Shown one piece after another: positions 6,571 to 11,600 of a DNA stretch of 11,600 nt. Positions within the stretch are counted from its first letter, which is position 1. Each line of letters starts with the position of its first letter. The DNA is taken from the NCBI GenBank assembly GCA_046496815.1, contig JAWOGN010000088.1, positions 1 through 11,600 on the forward strand, given 5' to 3'. The stretch comes from JAWOGN01 sp046496815 (GTDB taxonomy: Bacteria; Desulfobacterota; DSM-4660; Desulfatiglandales; Desulfatiglandaceae). The notes below the pieces were generated by a model, which was not told where the DNA came from, searched no databases, and saw only the letters and a program-made list of their open reading frames with translations. The position numbers were made by a program, and so were the translations under genes.

Positions 6571-6873
6571 TTTCGTATCACTTTAGCGCTTTGAAAATCC
6601 CCAGTATCGGAAAAGGGGGCCGTTGGGATTTCTTTGAGAAGGCTGCAAATGCTTCCCTCATTCCATGGAACGGCAGCGAGGCCTTAAATTTCATTCCGGG
6701 ACAGCCCCGGAGGAATATCTCTTGCGCACCTGAGGTCTTCTCTGCCTGCACCGTGCCCATTGGTTCGGGTATGGGGGCGTTCTACATGTCCCGATGTATC
6801 GGGATTGCAGCCTTCTCAAAGAGATCCCAACGGCCCCCAACCCACCATTTCAAAGCGCTAAATTGATACAAAA
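6571..6873. repeat. Element with two long inverted-repeat arms (MITE-like or paired dispersed repeat)
   Basis: The left arm (about 6571-6648) and the reverse complement of the right arm (about 6805-6873) read nearly the same. Shared blocks are GTATCA, TTTAGCGCTTTGAAA, GGGGGCCGTTGGGAT and CTTTGAGAAGGCTGCAA, with an insertion of several bases in the left arm. The spacer (6649-6804) contains two small hairpins, CCGGG-acagc-CCCGG and TCCCGAT-gt-ATCGGGA. Each arm read outward-in gives a similar peptide (FSALK...GGRWDxFEKAA), but the frames differ in orientation and lack ribosome binding sites, so this is a DNA repeat rather than a gene. No transposase is present. It is probably a non-autonomous mobile or dispersed repeat. 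Confidence 0.65.
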
Positions 6874-6890
6874 TCTCTAAAAATTGGAGG

Positions 6891-7070
6891 ACCCCCCAAA
6901 GCTGTATGCGGCAACTTTGGGGGTGAGGAGGAAAGCGGATCTCACGGGGTTTGGGGCGGGGCAATAGAGGGCAAAGCCAACGAGGTTGGGGACCTGGACG
7001 CTCCGCCCTCTATTCTTGCGTCAGCTTCAGTTCGGCCTCCTTAAGCTGAACCCCCGTGATGGCGAACTGC
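6891..7070 (+). ncRNA. Structure-rich block, candidate structured RNA or repeat end
   Basis: Several perfect complementarities are packed together. Hairpin: CCCCCAAAG 6893-6901 / CTTTGGGGG 6915-6923. Outer helix: TCACGGGG 6942-6949 / CCCCGTGA 7052-7059. It encloses AATAGAGGGC 6963-6972 / GCCCTCTATT 7005-7014, which itself holds CCAAC 6977-6981 / GTTGG 6985-6989. On the 3' side TCAGCTT 7021-7027 / AAGCTGA 7043-7049 competes with a hairpin 7030-7036 / 7045-7051, and CAGTTCG 7028-7034 can pair with CGAACTG 7063-7069, a pseudoknot topology. No promoter, U-tract terminator or known family is recognised and the strand is uncertain; one G-U pair slightly favours the plus strand. It directly abuts the inverted-arm repeat and may be part of the same element. 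Confidence 0.4.
6946..6971 (+). other. G-quadruplex motif
   Basis: Three GGGG tracts and one GGG tract are separated by TTT, C and CAATAGA. This satisfies the usual four-tract rule with short loops and would compete with the duplex helices of the same block. Confidence 0.45.
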
Positions 7071-7260
7071 AAAAAGCATGCAAAAAAAGCTGCTGAAATT
7101 ATTTCTATGAAATTCAGATAGTTTTGGTTTCATCTGATTCGCAAGTCGGAGGAAATCCGACGGAATCCTTCAACAGGTGAAAGATTTTATCCCAATTGTT
7201 GGAATATTTTTTCATATAAATCGATATCTGCAGGGCGAATTGTTTGCAGGCTCAGGCAAT
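7071..7260. other. Intergenic remainder, AT-rich
   Basis: No gene is seen. The only structure is a 6-bp hairpin GTCGGA 7145-7150 / TCCGAC 7156-7161 with loop GGAAA. The function is unknown. Confidence 0.4.
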
Positions 7261-7300
7261 AAAAAAACCCCCTGAGAAAAAGGAGGCTAAACTCAGGGGG
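7261..7300 (-). terminator. Strong intrinsic terminator for the PilZ gene
   Basis: CCCCCTGAG (7268-7276) is exactly complementary to CTCAGGGGG (7292-7300). Read on the minus strand, this 9-bp GC-rich hairpin is followed at once by seven T (7267-7261). It lies about 180 bases downstream of the PilZ stop, the only minus-strand gene it could serve. The plus strand lacks a T-run after the stem. Confidence 0.85.
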
Positions 7301-7480
7301 TCCAAAAAACAAGAGACGGATGATATTCCATCCTTGCAGAAGTAAAGTAAGACAATAAACGGGAGAATCAATGGCGGAATAAAAAAAAGTTGACGGGAAA
7401 GTAACGTAAACGCTTCCGGTACCTGGACACGGACAGACGAATGCCGGCGCGGTTTTTTGGATTCTTGTTCATTTCTTGTG

Positions 7481-8104
7481 CTAAGCGTAGTCAATGACGA
7501 GGTTTGTCGGAGCATCCGGCGGTGCGAAAGAAAAATGTGCGGAAGCTTTCACCATCTCCGACTCGTTCCCCGCATCATCGACAGCCGTTACCCCGAGTTC
7601 CACATCCGCGCTGACAAGGGGAAATATAGGGATATCATCAGGCAATATGAGTTCCGTCACCTTCCCGACGGCGGAAAAATCAGAATTATAGCTGACGTTT
7701 CCACGGGTAGACCAATAAATCTTATACCCTTCCACCTCAGGGGTCGCGGAAGCGGTCCACCGGACCCTGCGCTTTCGAATTCTGGCCGTCAGCATTGTTC
7801 TGTAATCTTCATCAAAACGAATCGCCATGCCGCCGGGTTCCCACCGCAAAACGGTCCCCCTGACCCGCACATATGCATAATGATCCGGCGGTTCCTTGGG
7901 CTTATCCATTCCGAGGACGAGGGTTATCCTGACACATGTTTTCTCGGAGAGGGGTTCCGGGGCAACAAAATAGGCGCCGCCTGAGCTTATGTTCTTCGTC
8001 GGGAGACTCAGCATTTCATACCGACCCTCCTCAGTCGAAGTCATGACTTCAATCCTGGCGGGCAAGCTCAGATCAAATCTTTCGTATTTCCTTCGTTCTT
8101 CCAA
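7481..8104 (-). CDS. PilZ-domain protein with fibronectin type III-like C-terminus
   Basis: A 207-residue protein. The N-terminal half is a PilZ domain, the common c-di-GMP receptor: RRKYER gives the RxxxR motif (Arg5-Arg9) and NISSGG gives the NxSxxG motif (Asn38, Ser40, Gly43), with the closing strand GTVLRWEPGGMAIRF at 83-97. Both ligand motifs are intact, so binding is likely. Residues about 114-186 look like a fibronectin type III fold: WTASATPEVEGYKIYWST and the near-diagnostic GVTAVDDAGNESE (171-183). A proline-containing end (APPDAPTNL) resembles the start of another such module. There is no signal peptide, so the protein should be cytoplasmic, which is unusual for this module. The start is TTG at 8104; an in-frame stop lies three codons upstream, and no ATG gives a complete PilZ domain. 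The ribosome binding site is weak. It is transcribed in the same direction as the CsgD-like regulator, 403 bases downstream of it. Confidence 0.85.
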   Translation of the reverse strand: MEERRKYERFDLSLPARIEVMTSTEEGRYEMLSLPTKNISSGGAYFVAPEPLSEKTCVRITLVLGMDKPKEPPDHYAYVRVRGTVLRWEPGGMAIRFDEDYRTMLTARIRKRRVRWTASATPEVEGYKIYWSTRGNVSYNSDFSAVGKVTELILPDDIPIFPLVSADVELGVTAVDDAGNESEMVKASAHFSFAPPDAPTNLVIDYA

Positions 8105-8507
8105 AGGATTTCATCTCTAAAGGTCTGCAACGGAACGGTTCTCGATTCCGGCGAGTCCGGATCGATAGGACTCCGATCTAAACAAAAGCGTCTGCAGGGA
8201 CTATTCACTGCCGTCCAACCCCGGCCGATGAATGGGCGAAGAGTGAAGTTCGGTTTACGGCGTACGGTGCCCCGCATTAAAAGGAGCTGTTCGAAAATGA
8301 AGCGGAGTTATCAGCGCGGGGTTGGATATTGCTTCTAAATACTTCGGCTGCGGGGAGAAAGGCAATCGGTCATGTGTATGGTTTTGGTTCGTATTTTTCG
8401 ATGGGTCCGGGTCGGAAAGGAGTACCAGGAGGCAAGAAAATTTCCTCATACCCGTTTGCTTGACCTTCGGTTTGGATAAGGCACCGCAGGGCGTCGAAGG
8501 GATCCCA
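8105..8507. other. Intergenic region between CsgD-like regulator and PilZ gene
   Basis: No credible gene longer than a peptide is visible. It presumably contains the PilZ promoter, but no clear -35/-10 pair stands out. Features seen are a hairpin TCCGG 8147-8151 / CCGGA 8157-8161 and, on the plus strand, a 13-codon frame at 8297-8338 preceded by AAGGAG at 8281-8285. Frames of 66-123 codons crossing the region show no family resemblance. Confidence 0.4.
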
Positions 8508-9209
8508 TCAAAGATTTTTTGAAGCCCAGAGGGCTGCCTGAAGACGGTTGGAAGCGTTGATTTTTTTGAAAATATTGTACAAATGCGTTTTAACCGTATG
8601 ACAACTGATGCAGAGTTCGTCGGCAATCCGCGTGTTTGAGCTCCCCATCGCGATCAGGGAAAGTATCTCGACTTCTCTTTGCGTGAGCCCATTCGATGGA
8701 TGTTTTGATTCGCCATATCGAATTCTACTTTCGTTGGCGACATTGGACTCGATGCATTGATTCAGTATCTTTCGGGAGATCCAGAGTTCCCCGGTTGAAA
8801 TGATCCGAGCCCCTTTGACAAAACGGTCCAGCGAGTCGGTTTCATAGATGAAGCCTTTTACCCCCAATTCGACGGCCTGACATTCAATTCCCATTTCCGC
8901 AGAAACATTGAACAGGCATACGGGACATCGAGATGAAATGTTCCGGACACCGGCGTATAGCTCGGTCAGGATGGTTTCCTGAGTTTTGCCATAGCAATCC
9001 CAAAGCACCAGCTTCGGAGGCCCCCCATTGCTCTTGCACATGTTCACAAGATTTTCCGGGCGTTCCGCGTTCTCACATCGTATGTCGAGTTCCCGCTCCA
9101 GGAAAGTGGCCAGCAGCTTATATTCCAGCCGTCTTGAACTCAGGATGCATATGCTCATCCCGTTTAGTGAAGTCCCTTCAGATCCGGTTTTGGAAACGGC
9201 AGCGCACAT
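8508..9209 (-). CDS. LuxR-family regulator, CsgD-like, with degenerate receiver
   Basis: A DNA-binding regulator of up to 233 residues. The C-terminal LuxR helix-turn-helix (about 175-233) is clear: LTQREVEIL, then NTRIADELCIS, then HTVKTHLYNIFKKI, ending NRLQAALWASKNL. The ending closely resembles that of E. coli CsgD, the curli and biofilm regulator. The N-terminal part has a receiver-like fold but lacks the acidic pair (the first strand reads SICILSSRRLE) and the conserved lysine; only Asp71 in LVLWD sits where a phospho-acceptor would be. Classic phosphorylation is therefore unlikely, and control by ligand, abundance or protein contact is more plausible. The start is uncertain: ATG at 9209 or the internal ATG at 9158, neither with a good ribosome binding site; the domain begins just after the second. 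It is upstream of the PilZ gene on the same strand. Confidence 0.87.
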   Translation of the reverse strand: MCAAVSKTGSEGTSLNGMSICILSSRRLEYKLLATFLERELDIRCENAERPENLVNMCKSNGGPPKLVLWDCYGKTQETILTELYAGVRNISSRCPVCLFNVSAEMGIECQAVELGVKGFIYETDSLDRFVKGARIISTGELWISRKILNQCIESNVANESRIRYGESKHPSNGLTQREVEILSLIAMGSSNTRIADELCISCHTVKTHLYNIFKKINASNRLQAALWASKNL

Positions 9210-9431
9210 CCTAGTTTTTCCTCGATGCTATTGGGGCAGTAAACTATTCGGGGCGTTTTGAACTTTTTCACCCGTCGGCAGGGGCGAATCCATTCTGTCT
9301 CGGACACGCCCTCGCATCTTGAGATTTTCAACTTTCGTCCGGCCACGCAGGTGAAGTCCGGGAGATCTTTTCACAACCTCCTTTATCGGCCACCCACTCC
9401 CCAACGTGTGAAGCGGATATATTCGGTGAAA

Positions 9432-9529
9432 TGGCGGAAGTGCATGGGAATCGAACCCACCTACCGAGGTTTTAGCCCGGTACACCGGATTTGAAGTCCG
9501 GGAGCCCCACCAGTGAGCTTTCCACTTCC
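9432..9529 (-). tRNA. selC: tRNA-Sec (anticodon UCA)
   Basis: A 98-base selenocysteine tRNA. The anticodon loop is CTTCAAA with anticodon TCA (complement of 9492-9494) on a CCGGA/TCCGG stem. The long acceptor stem begins GGAAGTG and pairs with CACTTCC, the T-loop reads GGTTCGATTCC, a long variable arm is present, and the 3' end is G plus encoded CCA. All are typical of bacterial selC. The eighth acceptor position appears to be G opposite G (base 8 from 9522, partner from 9443), where E. coli has a pair. The gene implies that the organism makes selenoproteins; none with an in-frame UGA was recognised in this window. A near-consensus promoter lies just upstream. Frames crossing this locus on both strands are artefacts. 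Confidence 0.95.
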
Positions 9530-9550
9530 TCAAAATGAAACAACATATTC

Positions 9551-9578
9551 ATTTTATCCATCTGAGCGGCTTTGTCAA
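9551..9578 (-). promoter_or_regulatory. Sigma70 promoter of selC
   Basis: On the minus strand TTGACA (9578-9573) and TAAAAT (9556-9551) are separated by 16 bases, close to consensus. Transcription should begin near 9544, giving a 5' leader of about 15 bases before the mature tRNA at 9529. This is the strongest promoter match in the window. Confidence 0.8.
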
Positions 9579-9694
9579 TAGCGGTCCGGATTCAGAAGGT
9601 TCCCCCGCGCGGTTCTTCAAAGAGCTTCCCCCCATGCATCCGGATGTTCAAAGGTCACTCTCCCAATCGCTTCTTTCCCCTGGAGGACGCGAAG

Positions 9695-9709
9695 GGCCCG
9701 GCACGGGCC
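9695..9709 (-). terminator. GC-rich hairpin after asd, weak terminator candidate
   Basis: GGCCCG (9695-9700) and CGGGCC (9704-9709) form a perfect 6-bp stem with a 3-base loop, 14 bases past the asd stop. No T-run follows on the minus strand, so factor-independent termination is doubtful. Confidence 0.3.
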
Positions 9710-9722
9710 GGACCGGTGTGGG

Positions 9723-10838
9723 TTAGGAAAGGTGTTCGATAATGATCCTCAACACCCTGCGGATCGGCTCCGCCGCTCCCCAGAGCAGTTGGTCTCCGAC
9801 CGTGAATGCGGCGACATATTTGGGGCCCATGCGCATCTTTCGAAGTCTGCCCACGGGGACGGTCAGGGTGCCGTTCACGGCGGCCGGGGTCAGGGAGCGG
9901 AGCGTGGCTCCCCTGTCATTGGGGACGAGTTTTACCCATGGGTTTCCTTCGACAAGCACCTGTGAAAGCGCGTCGAGGGGCATATCTTTGTTCAATTTGA
10001 TGGTCAACCCTTGGCTGTGGCATCGCATGGCACCCACCCGGACGCAAAGGCCGTCCACCGGGATCGGTTTTTGCATTTCAAGAATCTTGTTTGTTTCGGC
10101 ATATCCCTTCCACTCTTCCCTCGTCTGGCCCGATTCCATCAGGGTGTCGATCCAGGGAATGAGGCTCCCCGCGAGGGGGGCGGAGAAGTTATCCGTCGGA
10201 AATGTGTCGGATCTCAGCGCCTCAGTCACCCGAGCGTCTATGGCGATCGCGGTGGATGCCGGATCCGCAATCAAATCCGCCGACACGTTTCCGATGATAC
10301 CCATCTGGGCGATGAGCTCTTTCATGTGCTTTGCGCCCGCACCCGAGGCGGCTTGATAGGTCATGACGGAAACCCACTCTATAAGACGGTTCGAAAAAAG
10401 GCCGGAAAGCGCCATGAGCATGAGGCTGACCGTACAGTTTCCCCCCACATAGGCCTTGATGCCCGAAGAAAGACCCCGATCGATAACGGGCCTGTTCACC
10501 GGGTCGAGGACAATCATGCTGTCATCATGCATCCGGAGCGTGGAGGCCGAATCGATCCAATACCCGTTCCACCCCTGCTGCCGAATTTCCGGATAGACCT
10601 CGGCGGTGTACCCGCCTCCCTGGCAGGTGACAATGATATCCAGTGAGCAGAGGCGCTCTATTTCATATGCATTCGCGAGTGGCTGGGTTCCGTATCCGAC
10701 ATCAGGACCGGCTCCCCCGACATTCGACGTGCTGAAAAAGACGGGTTCAAAGCCGCCGAAATCCGTCTCTTCCCGCATGCGTGCCATGAGAACCGAACCG
10801 ACCATACCGCGCCAACCGATAAAACCGATCCTGAGCAT
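9723..10838 (-). CDS. asd: Aspartate-semialdehyde dehydrogenase
   Basis: This enzyme reduces aspartyl phosphate to aspartate-semialdehyde with NADPH, the branch step to lysine/diaminopimelate, threonine, methionine and isoleucine. The 371-residue protein aligns closely to E. coli Asd over its whole length, with the same numbering of key residues: nucleotide-binding GFIGWRGMVGS (5-15), catalytic Cys135 in GGNCTVSLM, Arg267 in LCVRVGA and catalytic His274 in MRCHSQ. Other shared blocks are NFSAPLAGSLIPWID (217-231) and GTLTVPVGRLRK. This is the proteobacterial E. coli-type subclass, distinct from the shorter enzymes of about 340 residues found in many bacteria. The ATG at 10838 follows GGAGGAA at good spacing. 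The sirtuin gene ends 75 bases upstream on the same strand, so the two may share a transcript, although no functional link is known. Confidence 0.97.
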   Translation of the reverse strand: MLRIGFIGWRGMVGSVLMARMREETDFGGFEPVFFSTSNVGGAGPDVGYGTQPLANAYEIERLCSLDIIVTCQGGGYTAEVYPEIRQQGWNGYWIDSASTLRMHDDSMIVLDPVNRPVIDRGLSSGIKAYVGGNCTVSLMLMALSGLFSNRLIEWVSVMTYQAASGAGAKHMKELIAQMGIIGNVSADLIADPASTAIAIDARVTEALRSDTFPTDNFSAPLAGSLIPWIDTLMESGQTREEWKGYAETNKILEMQKPIPVDGLCVRVGAMRCHSQGLTIKLNKDMPLDALSQVLVEGNPWVKLVPNDRGATLRSLTPAAVNGTLTVPVGRLRKMRMGPKYVAAFTVGDQLLWGAAEPIRRVLRIIIEHLS

Positions 10839-10913
10839 TGTTTCCTCCCAAAACTGGGTATTCCCAAACGAAGATGTGATTTGATTGCCGCGTCGCTGAA
10901 TTCCAAATGAAAA

Positions 10914-11600
10914 CTAAATGCCGACCATGTCTCCCAGGACTTCGGAGACCGATCCGTGGCTGATTAAGTCCGCCTTTGCGTCAAGCGCTGTTTCGTCTCG
11001 ATTGATGATCATCAGTTTGGCGCCGGCCTGAACAGCGGACAGGGGGATCGAGGCCGCCGGATAGACCACCAGAGAAGAGCCCAGCACAATGCAGAGGTCA
11101 CAGGCCCTCGCGTGCCTGAAAGACGCCTCCAGTTTATCCTGCGGCATGGCTTGACCGAACGAGATGGTGTCCGGTTTCAGAATGCCCCCACAGTGGTCAC
11201 AGCGGGGGATTTCCACCCCGGCGTTCAGGCGTGTTTGTATTTCCTCTCGGTCATATTTTTTCCCGCAACTCAAGCACGAGACTGAAAACGCCGTGCCGTG
11301 AATTTCAATGATCTTCTCAGGTGAATTCCCAGCCTTTTGGTGCAGATTGTCAATGTTTTGGGTGACAATGGCCAGCAGCTTCCCCGTGTCTTCCAAGCGC
11401 TTGACCGCCAGGTGGGCGCGGTTCGGGCGGGCATCTCTCATGGAAGCGTAGAACTCCGTGCTCATTTGCCAGTATCTTTTTCGCGTCTCCTCGCTGGACA
11501 GGATTTTGTCAAAATAAAAGTCCGAGGGATCATATTTAGTCCAAACCCCCCCGGGGCTCCTGAAATCCGAAATCCCCGACTCGGTGCTGATGCCGGCACC
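10914..11600 (-). CDS. NAD-dependent protein deacylase (sirtuin), C-terminal part
   Basis: A Sir2/CobB-family enzyme that removes acyl groups from lysines using NAD. The frame is open to the right edge, so the first residues are missing; 228 residues are visible. The fragment begins exactly in the NAD-binding motif GAGISTESGISDFR, followed by SPGGVW. Then come TQNIDNLHQKAG (80-91), the catalytic His101 in EIHGT, and the zinc cysteines Cys109, Cys112, Cys134 and Cys137 (CLSC...CDHC). Next are ISFGQAMP (146-153), GSSLVVYPAA (174-183) and INRDET (199-204). The internal ATG at 11465 is not the true start because the NAD motif lies upstream of it. The Tyr-xx-Arg signature of desuccinylases was not clearly located, so acyl preference is open. 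Asd follows 75 bases downstream. Confidence 0.95.
   Translation of the reverse strand, partial: GAGISTESGISDFRSPGGVWTKYDPSDFYFDKILSSEETRKRYWQMSTEFYASMRDARPNRAHLAVKRLEDTGKLLAIVTQNIDNLHQKAGNSPEKIIEIHGTAFSVSCLSCGKKYDREEIQTRLNAGVEIPRCDHCGGILKPDTISFGQAMPQDKLEASFRHARACDLCIVLGSSLVVYPAASIPLSAVQAGAKLMIINRDETALDAKADLISHGSVSEVLGDMVGI

Noticed and set aside
6893..6923. Resemblance of AAAGCTGTATGCGG to the 5' half of group II intron domain V
   Set aside because: Only the first strand resembles domain V; the tetraloop and the complementary GCAC-GYACGG half are missing, and no reverse transcriptase or intron core is present.
6555..6964. Frames of about 60-103 codons on both strands (FSALK...GGRWDxFEKAA peptides)
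   Set aside because: They are explained by the inverted arms of the repeat, occur on both strands, and lack ribosome binding sites.
7021..7069. HDV-like self-cleaving ribozyme, because of the nested pseudoknot topology and ATGGCGAA near the 3' end
   Set aside because: There is no P3 helix between the second helix and the return strand, no P4, and no G at the expected cleavage position. The similarity is probably chance.
6314..7480. CRISPR array, insertion sequence or selenoprotein gene in the large gap
   Set aside because: No regularly spaced direct repeats, no transposase-like frame and no frame with a meaningful in-frame UGA were found.
9228..9533. 101-codon minus-strand frame and the plus-strand frame 9258-9494 crossing the tRNA
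   Set aside because: Both overlap selC and translate the tRNA itself. An AAGGAGG lies only two bases from a GTG at 9374, too close to act as a ribosome binding site.
9535..9726. 63-codon plus-strand frame between selC and asd
   Set aside because: It overlaps the selC promoter, has no Shine-Dalgarno and shows no family resemblance.
9742..10646. Long plus-strand frames (204 and 211 codons) opposite asd
   Set aside because: They are shadows of asd, whose full-length match to E. coli Asd leaves no doubt about the coding strand.

Overview
The window looks like chromosomal DNA from a Gram-negative, probably sulfate-reducing-type bacterium (Desulfobacterota, formerly Deltaproteobacteria). This is inferred from the gene mix, a selenocysteine tRNA gene, and dispersed-repeat-like intergenic DNA. 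No gene names the species directly. There are ten protein genes (two cut by the window edges) and one tRNA gene. No insertion sequence, CRISPR array, rRNA or phage gene is visible.

Left part (1-4630): a C-terminal fragment of a membrane-anchored coiled-coil protein (+) comes first. It is followed by a minus-strand bifunctional 6-phosphofructo-2-kinase/fructose-2,6-bisphosphatase of the type best known from eukaryotes. Divergent from that gene, a plus-strand run begins at a clear sigma70-like promoter: a Bax-inhibitor-1/YccA family membrane protein, a PflX-like (COG1313) radical SAM protein, and a PPP-family phosphatase whose start codon overlaps the radical SAM stop.

Middle part (4669-6313): class I fructose-1,6-bisphosphatase (fbp) on the minus strand lies downstream of a single-domain response regulator, with a probable terminator between them. 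An enzyme that makes and destroys fructose-2,6-bisphosphate and the gluconeogenic enzyme that this metabolite controls in eukaryotes thus sit within about 5 kb. This is the most interesting functional association in the window.

Non-coding part (6314-7480): nearly 1.2 kb without a credible gene. It holds palindromes upstream of the response regulator and a repeat with two roughly 70-78 base arms in inverted orientation. Next to that is a 130-180 base block with several perfect complementary helices, including a possible pseudoknot and a G-quadruplex motif. A strong minus-strand terminator for the next gene closes the region.

Right part (7481-11600): all recognised genes are on the minus strand. 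They are a PilZ protein with a fibronectin-III-like tail, a LuxR/CsgD-type regulator with a degenerate receiver, selC (tRNA-Sec) with a near-consensus promoter, aspartate-semialdehyde dehydrogenase of the E. coli type (asd), and a sirtuin cut by the right edge. Sirtuin and asd could be co-transcribed. The CsgD-like regulator and the PilZ protein suggest a surface-attachment or c-di-GMP theme, but that is inference.
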